DNA of 64,000 nucleotides from Sutcliffiella horikoshii (GCF_021991925.1 NZ_RXZI01000001.1:186001-250000); one strand, 5' to 3'; counted from the stretch's first letter, positions 17,288 through 27,040 are shown. The notes: a model not told the origin generated them from the letters alone. Program-made: numbers and translations.

Positions 17288-17776
17288 ATGTTTTATTATA
17301 GTAGCCTGAATACAATAATCGGTAAAATCTTTATAATATGCGATGAAGAGTACCTTATAAAGATTGAGTTTGATGATGATTTTCTGAAACTGGAGTCTAT
17401 TGGTCAAAGGTATGTGTCAGATCCGGATCATCCAATATGCAAGCTTGTGACCAATCAAATGGAGGAGTACTTTCTAGGAAGGCGATCTAACTTTGATGTA
17501 CCCTTAAAAATGAACGGGACAGATTTTCAGCTGGAGGTTTGGCAGGCACTGAGCAATATTTCATATGGCGAAGTGAAATGCTATCAAGACATAGCAAAAG
17601 AGATAAATAGGCCGTTGGCGGTTAGGGCTATTGGACAGGCAAACCGCAGAAACCCTATACCGATCGTGATACCATGCCACCGTGTCATTGGGAAGAATAA
17701 AGCGTTGGTTGGATATGCCGGTGATAAAATAGGGATAAAAGAAGAGCTGCTAAAGCTAGAAGGTGTATTGGTATAG
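17288..17776 (+). CDS. ogt: Methylated-DNA--protein-cysteine methyltransferase Ogt
   Basis: A 162-residue suicide DNA repair protein that moves the alkyl group from O6-alkylguanine to its own cysteine. The active-site motif IVIPCHRVIG is intact, as is the DNA-binding helix-turn-helix segment (ISYGEVKCYQDIAKEI, AVRAIGQANRRNPIP). It follows kinE after 40 bases and is followed by a clear terminator. Both the size and the position between kinE and mtnA match B. subtilis ogt. Confidence 0.95.
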   Translation: MFYYSSLNTIIGKIFIICDEEYLIKIEFDDDFLKLESIGQRYVSDPDHPICKLVTNQMEEYFLGRRSNFDVPLKMNGTDFQLEVWQALSNISYGEVKCYQDIAKEINRPLAVRAIGQANRRNPIPIVIPCHRVIGKNKALVGYAGDKIGIKEELLKLEGVLV

Positions 17777-17784
17777 AAATTTGT

Positions 17785-17816
17785 ACGGTAGATTTAATTC
17801 TATCGTATTTTTTTTT
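17785..17816 (+). terminator. Terminator after ogt
   Basis: ACGGTAGA / TCTATCGT stem (one G-U pair), 6-base loop, then a run of ten T after one A. Confidence 0.85.
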
Positions 17817-17913
17817 GTGTTCATACGGTTAAGCTGTATCAACCCTTGTTTTGTTTCATATAATTTACTAAGACAAAAAAAGTTGCTCAAGGGCAAAACA
17901 GGAGATGATAAAA

Positions 17914-18039
17914 ATGGGGAAATCGAACAAACTCATTTTTTACACAGAAGTATTAACAAAGTTAAATGTCATCAGTGAACAAGATAAAGAGACCATTTTA
18001 AAAAAAGAGAAAAAAGGGTTGAAAAGAAATTTTAATTAG
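17914..18039 (+). CDS. Microprotein (41 aa) upstream of an ArsR-family gene
   Basis: A 41-residue basic protein (MGKSNKLIFYTEVLTKLNVI... ending KKGLKRNFN). AGGAG lies nine bases before the ATG. It begins about 100 bases after the ogt terminator and ends 49 bases before the ArsR-family start, in the same direction, so the two may be cotranscribed. The Lys-rich C-terminus after one predicted helix is all that can be said. I do not recognise a family. Confidence 0.55.
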   Translation: MGKSNKLIFYTEVLTKLNVISEQDKETILKKEKKGLKRNFN

Positions 18040-18053
18040 ATTATTATCTAATT
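18034..18053 (+). promoter_or_regulatory. Candidate operator of the ArsR-family regulator
   Basis: AATTAGAT-TATT-ATCTAATT is a perfect 8-bp inverted repeat, followed at once by a third ATTAGAT half-site. It overlaps the stop codon of the microprotein and lies about 20 bases ahead of the regulator's ribosome site. Position and symmetry suit autorepression, by inference. Confidence 0.45.
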
Positions 18054-18088
18054 AGATGGTGATAAAATTTGGTGGAGGTGGTGGAATA

Positions 18089-18670
18089 ATGCAACTGGAT
18101 AAACTTGTGAATTTTTATAAGGTGATGGGGGATAAGACAAGAATCAAGCTGTTGGTACTATTGGCATCGGAGGAGGAGCCTCTTAGTGGACAAGAGCTAG
18201 CAGAGAGGTTAGGTGTAAAACCACCTACTGTTTCCCATCACATATCGAAGCTAAAAGAAATAAGTGCGGTTTATGAAAGAAGGGAGAAAAATACGGTCTA
18301 TTACTATTTAAATCAGAAGGCTTTGGAGATACACCATGAAGGCTTATATATTGTTTTAAGTAGAAGTGGCAAGGGGGAGAAAACAATGGAAGAACGGAAG
18401 GAAAGGGAGCAGGTCCTGCAAAACTTCTTAGCGAAGGACGGTACATTAAAAACCATCCCAGCACAAAGGAAAAAGAAATTAATTATTTTTGAGCACATTG
18501 TGAAAGATTTGGAGATGGGGAAAAAGTATAGTGAAAAGGAAATAAATGAGCATATCAAACAGTTTCATGAGGATTATGCGACGATTAGAAGGGAATTTAT
18601 CATTAATCATTATATGTATCGGGAAGCGGGTATTTACGAACTCAATCCTAGGGAAATGTGGGCCAAATAA
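18089..18670 (+). CDS. ArsR-family regulator with C-terminal DUF2087 domain
   Basis: A 193-residue protein. The winged helix-turn-helix (about residues 1-85: LVNFYKVMGDKTRIKLLVLL, LGVKPPTVSHHISKLKE) is of the ArsR type but lacks obvious metal-binding cysteines. Residues about 105-190 form a DUF2087 domain (TIPAQRKKKLIIFEHIVKDL, FHEDYATIRREFI, YELNPREMW). The ATG at 18089 is preferred because GGAGGTGG stands seven bases upstream; an ATG 33 bases earlier has no such site. It would act as a DNA-binding repressor, and the signal is unknown. It converges on mtnA across a terminator. Confidence 0.85.
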   Translation: MQLDKLVNFYKVMGDKTRIKLLVLLASEEEPLSGQELAERLGVKPPTVSHHISKLKEISAVYERREKNTVYYYLNQKALEIHHEGLYIVLSRSGKGEKTMEERKEREQVLQNFLAKDGTLKTIPAQRKKKLIIFEHIVKDLEMGKKYSEKEINEHIKQFHEDYATIRREFIINHYMYREAGIYELNPREMWAK

Positions 18671-18674
18671 TAAA

Positions 18675-18710
18675 GGATCCATTGTACTCATAAGTATAAT
18701 GGATCCTTTT
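18675..18710. terminator. Bidirectional terminator between the ArsR-family gene and mtnA
   Basis: GGATCCATTGTACT / AGTATAATGGATCC, a 14-bp stem with one G-U pair and a 4-base loop. TTTT follows on the plus strand and AAA precedes, giving T residues on the minus strand. Confidence 0.85.
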
Positions 18711-18716
18711 GTTATG

Positions 18717-19766
18717 TTAATTTTCAAATAAGGCTGGAATGGCTTCGGTATAGTTGCCTTTGATGATTCCTTTTTCGGTTATGATTGCGGTAATCAGTTC
18801 ATTTGGTGTAACATCAAACGCTGGATTGAAGACAGATATGCCATCTGGGGCAATCGATTTGCCTCCAAGGTGGGTGATTTCCTTTGGGTCTCTTTCTTCA
18901 ATTTCAATTTCTTCGCCTGTCTTTTTCGAAAGGTCAAAGGTGGATAAGGGAGCTGCCACATAAAAAGGGATACCAAAGGATTTTGCTAGTATTGCAAGGC
19001 TGTAGGTTCCGACTTTATTTGCCGTATCGCCGTTGGCTGTAATTCGATCTGCGCCAACAATGATGGCATTGATTCCTTTGGTTTTGATAGTATGGGCAGC
19101 CATGTTATCCGTGATCAGAGTGACATTCACACCCGATTGTTGTAGCTCCCATGCAGTTAAGCGTGCTCCCTGGAGAACAGGCCTTGTTTCACTTGCAAAT
19201 ACACTGATTGGGATATTCTTTTCCTTTGCAAGGTGGAAGGGAGCCAATGCTGTGCCATACCTTGCCGTTGCAATGGACCCAGCATTGCATATCGTAAGGA
19301 CCTTATCATTCTTTTGAAAAAGGGTGAGGGCATGCTCTCCGATGTATCGACAAGTTGTCTCATCTTCTAACTGAATTTGAATGGCCTCATGAACTAGATT
19401 CGTTTTCGCTTCATTTACTGAAGATGCTTTTAAGGAGACTTGCACCAGCCTGTTAAGTGCCCAAAATAAATTTACTGCAGTGGGGCGCGAGGAAGCTAGG
19501 TAGTCCCTATCCTTTTTCAATAGTGAGTGAAAATCATCAAGTCTTTCAGTCTCATAGGAATTTGCAGCAAGTGCAAGTCCGTAAGCTGCAGTTATCCCGA
19601 TGGCGGGTGCCCCCCTTACTTTTAAAGTGATGATGGCATCATAAACATCGTCAAGGGTCTTCAGGTCAATGAACACGGTTTCATGGGGAAGTTTCTGTTG
19701 ATCTAATAAACGGATAGATGTATCCTTCCACTCCACAGAAAGTGGAAGGCCAGTTGTAACAGTCAT
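18717..19766 (-). CDS. mtnA: S-methyl-5-thioribose-1-phosphate isomerase MtnA
   Basis: A 349-residue enzyme converting methylthioribose-1-phosphate to methylthioribulose-1-phosphate in methionine salvage. The catalytic cysteine lies in [18 protein letters not shown] and the catalytic aspartate in [20 protein letters not shown]. The [14 protein letters not shown] phosphate-binding stretch is also intact. It follows mtnK with a 3-base gap and shares its SAM riboswitch. Confidence 0.96.
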   Translation of the reverse strand: MTVTTGLPLSVEWKDTSIRLLDQQKLPHETVFIDLKTLDDVYDAIITLKVRGAPAIGITAAYGLALAANSYETERLDDFHSLLKKDRDYLASSRPTAVNLFWALNRLVQVSLKASSVNEAKTNLVHEAIQIQLEDETTCRYIGEHALTLFQKNDKVLTICNAGSIATARYGTALAPFHLAKEKNIPISVFASETRPVLQGARLTAWELQQSGVNVTLITDNMAAHTIKTKGINAIIVGADRITANGDTANKVGTYSLAILAKSFGIPFYVAAPLSTFDLSKKTGEEIEIEERDPKEITHLGGKSIAPDGISVFNPAFDVTPNELITAIITEKGIIKGNYTEAIPALFEN

Positions 19767-19769
19767 AAG

Positions 19770-20966
19770 TCATTTAATCTCCTTTAATACATTTTCCAAT
19801 AAAGTCTCTATCTCTTTTGTGTTCTTGAGATTTGCTGCCTCCAAGACTAGTAATCTTCCAAGCTCCAGCGCCTTTCGCTTAATTAGAATACGCTTGGCGA
19901 AAGGCTGGATGGTGTCAAGATCTGCTACATGCGCTAACCCGATGGTGCGCCTGATCACTTCACATCCTGCAAAACCGACTGCCTCTGCAAAGATATTCTT
20001 TAGTACATAATCCAGATACCCTGGAGTTGTGGACAACTGCTCTACGCTGGACGTTTTCCAAAGGTTAGAGAAAATAGAGATAAAAGTTTCCCACACTTGG
20101 TGTAGATGGGCGGTAATATCGCCTCTTTCATCGTTTGATCTGGTGATGGCTTGCAGTAAAATGTTCGCAAAGAATTGACCAACATCAAAGCCAATAGGTC
20201 CAAAATAAGCAAACTCCGGATCAATTACCTTCGTATCGATTTCGTTGGCAAATATGCTTCCAGTATGAAGGTCTCCATGAAGAAGTGCCTCCCCATTTGT
20301 TAGAAATTTGTATTTCAATTTCGCAACTTCAAGTTTAAGGGTATCATCCTTCCAAATTTCTTCCACTGCACCTTGAAGTTCTGGCTCATAACTGTTTGTC
20401 TTACTATCAAAAAATGGGTCTGTGAACACAAGGTCTTCTGTAATTTTACAAAGTTCCGGGTTGGAAAATTGTTGTTGCAGAATCTTCTTTTCCTGTTGGT
20501 TCAAACCGAAATCTGACGTATAGAATAACGTTTTGGCCAAGTATTCCCCAATGTGTTTGGATATGAGGGGATAGTCCATGCCCTGAATAAAACCGTTTCT
20601 TGCGATGTCTAGATGGGAAAGGTCTTCCATGATCGTGATGGCCAATGCTTCGTTTGTATAATAGACTTTCGGAACTAGGTTAGGGACAAGTGCTGCAGCA
20701 TTTTTCAAGTAGTTCCCTTCGATTGTGGCACGATGCAAGGTGAGGGGCCAGCTTTCTCCTACAACTTTGGCATAAGGTAGTGCCTGTTTGATAATGATCC
20801 CTGTATTGTTTTCATCTTTGATGTGAAATACAAGGTTCAAGTTCCCGTCACCTATCTCTTGACAGTGCAGAAGTGCTCCTTCCTTGAAAAATTCTAGGTC
20901 CTTTGCCAATGATACGGCTGTTGCTTCCGTTAATGGTTCATAGTTTGTTGTTGCAGTAATCGTCAT
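19770..20966 (-). CDS. mtnK: S-methyl-5-thioribose kinase MtnK
   Basis: A 398-residue kinase that phosphorylates methylthioribose released from methylthioadenosine. The aminoglycoside-phosphotransferase-like fold shows GDGNLNLVFHI near the N-terminus, the catalytic loop LLHGDLHTGS and the metal-binding VIDPEFAYFGPIGFDVG. It is the first gene of the mtnKA transcript, about 55 bases downstream of the riboswitch terminator. TTGs and other starts were not preferred, because the ATG at 20966 gives the family's usual N-terminus. Confidence 0.96.
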   Translation of the reverse strand: MTITATTNYEPLTEATAVSLAKDLEFFKEGALLHCQEIGDGNLNLVFHIKDENNTGIIIKQALPYAKVVGESWPLTLHRATIEGNYLKNAAALVPNLVPKVYYTNEALAITIMEDLSHLDIARNGFIQGMDYPLISKHIGEYLAKTLFYTSDFGLNQQEKKILQQQFSNPELCKITEDLVFTDPFFDSKTNSYEPELQGAVEEIWKDDTLKLEVAKLKYKFLTNGEALLHGDLHTGSIFANEIDTKVIDPEFAYFGPIGFDVGQFFANILLQAITRSNDERGDITAHLHQVWETFISIFSNLWKTSSVEQLSTTPGYLDYVLKNIFAEAVGFAGCEVIRRTIGLAHVADLDTIQPFAKRILIKRKALELGRLLVLEAANLKNTKEIETLLENVLKEIK

Positions 20967-21021
20967 ATTTTTACCCCCGAGTCATCATTTATCGTGAAAA
21001 TTTTGAGCGGGGCGTTTATTT

Positions 21022-21234
21022 CAATAATAAAGCCCCTTTCCATAAGAAAGAGGCTTGAAGAGTAGACTTCTCCCCTCTTATCTGCCAGAAATAATTTCTG
21101 CTGGAATTAGCACCGTGCCTTACGAACGATTACGTTCGGCGTCCACAAATGTGTAACGCCCTGTCTCACAACAGTATTACGGTCGGTTGCTGGGTTTCAT
21201 CGGGCCAAATCCCTCCACCTGCTCTTGATAAGAG
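21022..21234 (-). promoter_or_regulatory. SAM-I (S-box) riboswitch of mtnKA
   Basis: Read on the minus strand, the P1 helix is CTCTTATC (21227-21234) with GATAAGAG (21075-21082). Between them lie the conserved AGAGCAGGTGGAGGGA, GATGAAACCCAGCAACC and GGTGCTAATTCC blocks. The P3 arm is longer than in the other copies here. The terminator stem AAGCCTCTTTC / GAAAGGGGCTT (21030-21056) competes with an antiterminator formed by the 3' P1 strand. SAM binding should switch mtnKA off. Confidence 0.96.
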
Positions 21235-21408
21235 ATCACAATTAATAAATTGTGAATGTATAAAATTGTGTGAAAATTATTACTTGATGAAAATCATAAC
21301 AAGATGGTAGGAATATTGTCAATAAGTTTTTTGGAAAGATTTTTTAATTACCATTATCAGATTTTTTAAAGAATTTAATGGAATTGTATGAATTGTTTGG
21401 TTAAAACC

Positions 21409-21437
21409 TTGAAAAAATGATAGGCACCTGTTATTAT
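21409..21437 (+). promoter_or_regulatory. Sigma-A promoter of cspB
   Basis: TTGAAA (21409-21414), a 17-base spacer and TATTAT (21432-21437). It would give a 5' leader of about 110 bases, a length usual for cold-shock genes whose leader folds at low temperature. Confidence 0.6.
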
Positions 21438-21502
21438 TAAACTATTATTTTTGTTCGTGAATATGGAAAGTCAGAAACACGTTTTCGTCTTGAAGTGTTT
21501 GA

Positions 21503-21751
<249 letters not shown>

Positions 21752-21765
21752 TGCTAGCCAAATAG

Positions 21766-21794
21766 AAAAGGACTCCCTCGCGGAGTCCTTTTTG
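21766..21794 (+). terminator. Terminator after cspB
   Basis: AAAAGGACTCC / GGAGTCCTTTT stem with a CTCGC loop and T5 tail. Confidence 0.9.
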
Positions 21795-21849
21795 TTTGGA
21801 AATTCAACTTCATTCAAAAAGATTAGTAATATTGCCTACAAAGTTTACC

Positions 21850-21974
21850 CGTTCCTTTCCGCTACAGTCACTCGCTTTCCGCGGGGCGGTGCTTGAGCCT
21901 CCTCACTTCGTTGCGGGGTCTCAAGACTACCGCTACCTCCCGCCGGAGTCGAGTGCCTTTCGCTCCAATCCACT
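21850..21974 (-). repeat. Dispersed GC-rich repeat, copy 1 (reverse orientation)
   Basis: The reverse complement shares long blocks with copies at 27041 and 50702: GTGGATTGGAGC, CTTGAGACCCC, GTGAGGAGGCTCAAG and GCGGAAAGCGAG. The inner part folds as CTTGAG/CTCAAG. GC content is far above the flanks. No gene is encoded. Its ends differ from the other copies, with no CAGCGGTGT at the terminus. Confidence 0.8.
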
Positions 21975-22040
21975 AGTTTTGCTTGGATCTTTCAAAAAAC
22001 AACAAACATTGTAAAACAGTTCTATTTTAGAGAGATTTGT

Positions 22041-22122
22041 AGCTGATGTTTGTAGTAAAGGGCGAAAACTCCCCAAGCGCCCCGTGGAAAGCGAAGCCCG
22101 TTACGAAAAGCAACAGCGGTGT
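22041..22122 (+). repeat. Dispersed repeat, internally deleted copy
   Basis: Begins AGCTGATG, like the left end of copies 2 and 3. It then lacks the central GAGACCCCTGAAGCG...GAGGAGGCTCAAG hairpin and resumes at CCCCGTGGAAAGCGAAG, ending AAGCAACAGCGGTGT like the full copies. It lies 66 bases from copy 1 in the opposite orientation. Confidence 0.7.
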
Positions 22123-22141
22123 AATATAAAAAAATCCTATT

Positions 22142-22924
22142 TTAATAGTATTGTGGTCTTCGGTCTTCGAAGATCGGGATTCTTTTTCTTACTTCTTCCA
22201 CTTTCGCCAAATCAATTTCAGCCGTGATGATCTCTTCTGTTTCTCCTGCTTCGGCCAAAATCTCTCCCCATGGATCGATAATCATGGAGTGTCCTGCAAA
22301 AGCATTCTTGGGGTCCGCGCCTGAACGGTTACAAGCGATTACATAACACTGGTTCTCAATGGCCCGGGCAATAAGAAGGGTACGCCAATGGTCAACTCTT
22401 GCCAAAGGCCATTCTGCAACAACGAAAATTGCTTTTGCATCTTTTGTAGTGTGCGCACGGATCCATTCAGGAAAACGAATATCATAGCAAATGAAACCAG
22501 CACAAGTTTCTCCATCAAGCTCAAACATCCCATCCGTTTTTCCTGGCTGGAGGAAGTGATGCTCGTCCATCAATCGAAAAAGATGCAATTTGCTATACTC
22601 GCCGGCAACTTCTCCATCTTTGTTGACGGTAATCATCGTATTATAAATTCCTTTGTTCGTTTTTTTCGCGACAGAGCCGCCCACAATGTGAGTTTTCAGT
22701 TCTTTTGCAGCAGATTTAAGGAATTTGGTGGTGACAAAACCGCCGGAATCTGCAATTTTATCAAGGCGTCCAAGGTCATAGCCTGTGGACCAGAGTTCAG
22801 GAAGGACAATGATATCTGGTCGATCCTTTCCTGCAACTGTCAAAAGTTCACATGCTTTTTCTATATTTGCTTCAGGATCTCCAAAGGCTACATCAAATTG
22901 AATACAAGCTATTTTCCATTTCAT
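22142..22924 (-). CDS. mtnU: Omega-amidase / nitrilase-family hydrolase MtnU
   Basis: A 260-residue carbon-nitrogen hydrolase. The catalytic triad is visible: Glu in IIVLPELWSTGYDL, Lys in EYSKLHLFRLMDEH and Cys in AGFICYDIRFPEW. In this setting the enzyme hydrolyses the alpha-keto acid amide formed when the salvage transaminase uses glutamine. The ATG at 22924 (MKWKIACIQFD) follows a GGGGGGA site; the longer open frame upstream lacks one. It is divergent from mtnE across about 100 bases. Confidence 0.92.
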   Translation of the reverse strand: MKWKIACIQFDVAFGDPEANIEKACELLTVAGKDRPDIIVLPELWSTGYDLGRLDKIADSGGFVTTKFLKSAAKELKTHIVGGSVAKKTNKGIYNTMITVNKDGEVAGEYSKLHLFRLMDEHHFLQPGKTDGMFELDGETCAGFICYDIRFPEWIRAHTTKDAKAIFVVAEWPLARVDHWRTLLIARAIENQCYVIACNRSGADPKNAFAGHSMIIDPWGEILAEAGETEEIITAEIDLAKVEEVRKRIPIFEDRRPQYY

Positions 22925-23022
22925 AATTTTATCCCCCCGTTGAAAAAATACTTTACAAGTTGAATCTAACACTATATGATTTGTGACTAGGATTTCAAGA
23001 ATTTTTTAAGTAGGTGAAAAAG

Positions 23023-24195
23023 GTGAAACACTTTCAACAATCTGAATTATTAAATACACTGCCTAAACAGTTCTTTGCTTCATTGGTTGAAAAAGTGGGG
23101 AAGGTTGTTGCACAAGGTCATGATGTTATTAATCTTGGACAAGGAAACCCTGACCAGCCGACTCCAGCACATATTGTAAAGTCGTTACAGGAAGCCGTAG
23201 AAAAACCAAATCATCATAAATATTCCCCATTTCAGGGTCATCATTTTTTTAAAGAAGCGATCGCAACTTTTTATAAACGAGAATACGATGTGGACATAAA
23301 TCCAGAAACCGAAGTGGCCATACTTTTTGGTGGCAAGGCTGGACTGGTGGAAATCCCCCAATGTTTATTAAATGAAGGGGATACAGCACTTGTCCCAGAT
23401 CCGGGCTATCCGGATTATTGGTCTGGTGTTGCATTGGCTAAAGCTAAAATGGAATACATGCCTTTAAAAGAAGTATATCATTTTTTACCAGACTATGAAG
23501 ATATCAATCCAGAGGTCTTAAAATCTGCGAAGCTTATGTTCCTCAATTATCCCAATAATCCGACAGGAGCTGTAGCGAATTCTGCTTTCTTCAGAGAAAC
23601 GGTAGAAGTTGCAAATGAGCACGATATTTGCGTTGTACATGACTTTGCCTATGGTGCTATCGGGTTTGACGGAAAAAAACCACTTAGTTTCTTACAGACT
23701 TCTGGTGCGAAAGATGTCGGGATTGAAATCTATACTTTGTCGAAAACTTTTAATATGGCAGGCTGGCGAGTGGGGTTTGCTGTAGGGAATGCAAGTGTGA
23801 TTAAAGCAATCAATCTTTTGCAGGACCATATTTATGTCAGTATTTTTGGTGCCATCCAAGAGGCGGCTGCAACCGCTTTGTTAGATAAACAAACCTGTGT
23901 ACAAGAGTTGGTAGATTTGTATGAGGAAAGACGAAATGTCCTTATTCATGGTTTACAGGAAATTGGCTGGGAAGTGAAGGCACCAAATGGATCCTTTTTT
24001 GCATGGTTAAAAGTTCCGGAAGGCTATACTTCCGAGGAGTTTGCAGATAAGCTGCTTGAAGAAGCACATGTGGTGGTAGCCCCTGGTATTGGCTTTGGGT
24101 CCTTTGGCGAGGGTTATGTACGCGTCGGGCTATTAACCAGTACGGAAAGATTGCAAGAAGCAGTTCAACGAATCAGAGGATTAAAGATTTTCTGA
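23023..24195 (+). CDS. mtnE: Methionine-salvage aminotransferase MtnE (MtnV)
   Basis: A 390-residue class I/II PLP aminotransferase that converts 2-keto-4-methylthiobutyrate to methionine, the last salvage step. The PLP lysine lies in YTLSKTFNMAGWRVGFAVG near residue 240. NYPNNPTGA and the late arginine region GYVRVGLL bind the cofactor and carboxylate. A GTG at 23023 is preferred over the GTG at 23014, because AGGTG precedes it by six bases and the protein then starts MKHFQQSE like the B. subtilis enzyme. A separate promoter and riboswitch follow. Confidence 0.92.
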   Translation: MKHFQQSELLNTLPKQFFASLVEKVGKVVAQGHDVINLGQGNPDQPTPAHIVKSLQEAVEKPNHHKYSPFQGHHFFKEAIATFYKREYDVDINPETEVAILFGGKAGLVEIPQCLLNEGDTALVPDPGYPDYWSGVALAKAKMEYMPLKEVYHFLPDYEDINPEVLKSAKLMFLNYPNNPTGAVANSAFFRETVEVANEHDICVVHDFAYGAIGFDGKKPLSFLQTSGAKDVGIEIYTLSKTFNMAGWRVGFAVGNASVIKAINLLQDHIYVSIFGAIQEAAATALLDKQTCVQELVDLYEERRNVLIHGLQEIGWEVKAPNGSFFAWLKVPEGYTSEEFADKLLEEAHVVVAPGIGFGSFGEGYVRVGLLTSTERLQEAVQRIRGLKIF

Positions 24196-24203
24196 ATAGT
24201 CTG

Positions 24204-24232
24204 TTGACATAAACTCCAAATGATGTCATAAT
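24204..24232 (+). promoter_or_regulatory. Sigma-A promoter of mtnWXBD
   Basis: TTGACA (24204-24209), 17-base spacer, CATAAT (24227-24232), about 50 bases ahead of the riboswitch P1 helix. Confidence 0.8.
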
Positions 24233-24282
24233 CTCAACTAGAATTGAGTATTTAGATTATTTGAATTATATATATAATCCAA

Positions 24283-24437
24283 TCTTATCAAGAGCAGGTG
24301 GAGGGACTGGCCCGATGAAACCCGGCAACCGACTTAATTTTATTAAGCACGGTGCTAAATCTTGCAGCATGAAGCTGATAGATAAGAGGACGTTAGATAG
24401 ACTAACCTCTTCTTATGGAAGGGGTTTTTTGTTTTTT
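24283..24437 (+). promoter_or_regulatory. SAM-I (S-box) riboswitch of mtnWXBD
   Basis: P1 is formed by TCTTATC (24283-24289) and GATAAGA (24381-24387). AGAGCAGGTGGAGGGA, CCGATGAAACCCGGCAACC and GGTGCTAAATC blocks lie between. The terminator AACCTCTTC / GAAGGGGTT (24404-24426) is followed by TTTTTTG. SAM should reduce transcription of mtnWXBD. Confidence 0.96.
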
Positions 24438-24463
24438 TATCATCGATAGAAAGGGTGTACATA

Positions 24464-25708
24464 ATGTCAGAAATTCTAGCAACCTATCTGGTTCATGATC
24501 ATAAAGGGAATCTCGAAAAAAAAGCGGAAGGTATCGCGCTCGGGCTTACAATCGGATCTTGGACGGACCTCCCGCAGCTTGAACAGCAACAACTGAAAAA
24601 GCATAAAGGAAGAGTCGTAAGCGTGAAAAAGCTCTCGTCAAGTGAGAGGGTGGATGCATATTTAGGAAAAGGGGTAACACGCGGGATTATTCAAATTGCA
24701 TATCCTAGTCTCAATTATAGCAACGACCTGCCTGCCATTTTAACGACAGTATTTGGCAAGTTGTCTTTAGATGGGGAAATAAAGTTGATTGATCTTGAAT
24801 TCAGCAATGACTTAAAGCTAGCATATCCTGGACCGAAATTCGGACTAGAGGGGATACGCTCCATTACTGGCGTTCATGATAGACCATTTGTCATGAGCAT
24901 TTTCAAAGGAGTAATTGGTAGGGACCTTGAATATCTTACGGATCAATTGAAGGATCAGGCACTTGGGGGAGTGGATTTCATCAAGGATGATGAAATATTG
25001 TTTGAAAACGACCTTACCCCATTTGAAAAAAGGATTACCGAAGGCAAAAGGATACTTGAGGAAGTGAAAGAAGAGACAAGTCATCGTGCAAGATATGCGG
25101 TAAACCTGACAGGCCGTACATTAGAGCTTAAGGATAAAGCAAAAAGGGCGGTAGAATTGGGTGCTGATTTTCTACTATTCAATGTTTTTGCATATGGACT
25201 TGATACACTTCAAAGTTTGGCAGAAGACAAGGAAGTATCTATTCCAATCATGGCACATCCGGCGGTTAGTGGAGCAGTCACCCCGTCAGAGTTTTATGGC
25301 ATATCCAATGAATTGCTATTGGGGAAACTTTTACGCTATGCCGGAGCTGACTTTTCTTTATTTCCATCGCCTTATGGAAGTGTTGCTTTACCAAAAGAAC
25401 AGGCGCTCGGAATCCGTGATGCCCTAACAGTAGCTGACAATCAGCTGAAAAAGACTTTGCCTGTACCATCAGCTGGGATACACCCAGGACTTGTACCGCT
25501 CCTTTATCAGGACTTTGGAAACGATGCGGTTATCAATGCAGGAGGAGGGGTCCACGGCCATGAGCTTGGTGGGGCATCCGGCGCTAAAGCTTTCCGTCAG
25601 GCAGTAGATGCTGTTAAGGCTGGGGAATCACTTGCAGCTTACGCCCAAAATCATCCTGAATTAGAGGTAGCCCTTAAGCAGTGGGGAAGTGTGGAGGTTA
25701 CAACATGA
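24464..25708 (+). CDS. mtnW: 2,3-diketo-5-methylthiopentyl-1-phosphate enolase MtnW (RuBisCO-like)
   Basis: A 414-residue RuBisCO-like protein that catalyses the enolisation step of methionine salvage. The loop [12 protein letters not shown] holds the lysine that is carbamylated for Mg binding in this superfamily. [18 protein letters not shown] and [20 protein letters not shown] provide phosphate-binding loops. The ATG at 24464 ([15 protein letters not shown]) matches the family start; a GTG three codons earlier is in the ribosome site. The stop overlaps the mtnX start (ATGA). Confidence 0.96.
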   Translation: MSEILATYLVHDHKGNLEKKAEGIALGLTIGSWTDLPQLEQQQLKKHKGRVVSVKKLSSSERVDAYLGKGVTRGIIQIAYPSLNYSNDLPAILTTVFGKLSLDGEIKLIDLEFSNDLKLAYPGPKFGLEGIRSITGVHDRPFVMSIFKGVIGRDLEYLTDQLKDQALGGVDFIKDDEILFENDLTPFEKRITEGKRILEEVKEETSHRARYAVNLTGRTLELKDKAKRAVELGADFLLFNVFAYGLDTLQSLAEDKEVSIPIMAHPAVSGAVTPSEFYGISNELLLGKLLRYAGADFSLFPSPYGSVALPKEQALGIRDALTVADNQLKKTLPVPSAGIHPGLVPLLYQDFGNDAVINAGGGVHGHELGGASGAKAFRQAVDAVKAGESLAAYAQNHPELEVALKQWGSVEVTT

Positions 25709-26370
25709 CAGCTAAAAAGCCGATGATATTTTGCGACTTCGATGGAACCATCACTAACAGTGACAATATCATTGCCATTATGAAGAAATTCGCCCCGGCA
25801 GAATGGGACGACATTAAAGATAAGGTACTATCCCAGGAAATCTCCATCAAGGAAGGGGTGGGAAAAATGTTTGCGCTTCTTCCTTCTGAGAAAAAGGAGA
25901 TTATTACGGAATATATATTAGCTCATGCTGAGATTCGTGATGGCTTCAGAGAGTTTGTGGCTTTTACAAAAGAAGAGGGTATTCCACTTTATATTGTTTC
26001 TGGCGGCATTGATTTCTTTGTAGAGCCACTTTTAGACGGAGTGGTAGAAGAAGCGAACATCTACTGCAATCACTCCGATTTTTCAGGAGAAACAATAAAC
26101 ATCCTTTGGCCGCATGCATGTGATGAGGAGTGTAACAATGGTTGTGGTTGCTGCAAGCCATCCATTATCAGAAAGCTTGCCGAAACAGACACCTATAAAA
26201 TAGTGATCGGCGATTCCATTACAGATTTAGAAGCAGCTAAACTTGCTGACCAAGTGATAGCGAGAGACTTTCTTATCAAAAAGTGTGAGGAACATTCCAT
26301 CAGCTTTTCCCCATTCGAAACATTTTATGATGTGATGAAAATCCTGAAAAAACGGGAGGTGACAGCATGA
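25705..26370 (+). CDS. mtnX: 2-hydroxy-3-keto-5-methylthiopentenyl-1-phosphate phosphatase MtnX
   Basis: A 221-residue HAD phosphatase removing the phosphate after MtnW. The motif I nucleophile is [13 protein letters not shown], motif II lies in [11 protein letters not shown], and motif III/IV in [29 protein letters not shown] cysteine cluster fits the cap-region metal site known in MtnX. The ATG overlaps the mtnW stop with GGAGGTT ahead, and the stop overlaps mtnB, so the three are translationally coupled. Confidence 0.95.
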   Translation: MTAKKPMIFCDFDGTITNSDNIIAIMKKFAPAEWDDIKDKVLSQEISIKEGVGKMFALLPSEKKEIITEYILAHAEIRDGFREFVAFTKEEGIPLYIVSGGIDFFVEPLLDGVVEEANIYCNHSDFSGETINILWPHACDEECNNGCGCCKPSIIRKLAETDTYKIVIGDSITDLEAAKLADQVIARDFLIKKCEEHSISFSPFETFYDVMKILKKREVTA

Positions 26371-27005
26371 GTCAATTTTTGAAGAAATGGTCAGAGCTTT
26401 CTGATGTCAAGGAAGAGTTGGCAGTGCGCGATTGGTTTTTTGGCACAAGTGGAAACCTTTCTATCAAAGTATCAGATGTCCCACTGCAATTCTTGGTTTC
26501 CTCAAGCGGCAAAGATAAAAGGAAGATAACCTCAGAAGATTTCCTCCTTGTAGATGAATTAGGTAAAGCTGTTGAAAACACTAGCTTGAAACCTTCAGCA
26601 GAAACCCTGCTACATCTGGAAGTATACCGGAAGACAAATGCAGGATGTTCCTTGCATGTCCATACAGTAGATAATAATGTGATCTCTGAGCTGTATGGTG
26701 ACCACGGACAGATTACATTTAAAGGACAAGAAATTATTAAAGCATTCGGTATTTGGGAGGAAGATGCAGAAGTAAGCATCCCAATCATAAAAAACTATGC
26801 GGATATACCAACTTTAGCAGACGAGTTTTCTAACTATATAGATAGAGATGCTGGCGCTGTCCTCATAAGGAATCATGGAATCACTGTATGGGGCAAAACC
26901 GCCTTTGAAGCGAAAAAATACCTAGAGGCCTGGGAGTTTCTATTCTCCTATCATTTGAAATTATTAAGCGTGAAAAATTTGGTTCAACCCAAAATATCTA
27001 TTTAA
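26367..27005 (+). CDS. mtnB: Methylthioribulose-1-phosphate dehydratase MtnB
   Basis: A 212-residue class II aldolase-fold zinc enzyme that dehydrates methylthioribulose-1-phosphate to the diketone used by Mtn[11 protein letters not shown] binds phosphate, [14 protein letters not shown] supplies two zinc histidines and [11 protein letters not shown] the third. The start overlaps the mtnX stop by four bases. A dispersed repeat, not a terminator, separates it from mtnD. Confidence 0.95.
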   Translation: MSQFLKKWSELSDVKEELAVRDWFFGTSGNLSIKVSDVPLQFLVSSSGKDKRKITSEDFLLVDELGKAVENTSLKPSAETLLHLEVYRKTNAGCSLHVHTVDNNVISELYGDHGQITFKGQEIIKAFGIWEEDAEVSIPIIKNYADIPTLADEFSNYIDRDAGAVLIRNHGITVWGKTAFEAKKYLEAWEFLFSYHLKLLSVKNLVQPKISI

Positions 27006-27040
27006 ATCTTAGTTAGAAAAGTTAGTTCAATAGTTTCCCT

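Noticed and set aside
24455-25708. True RuBisCO large subunit
   Set aside because: Length, gene context (mtnX, mtnB, mtnD) and the SAM riboswitch identify the RuBisCO-like enolase MtnW.
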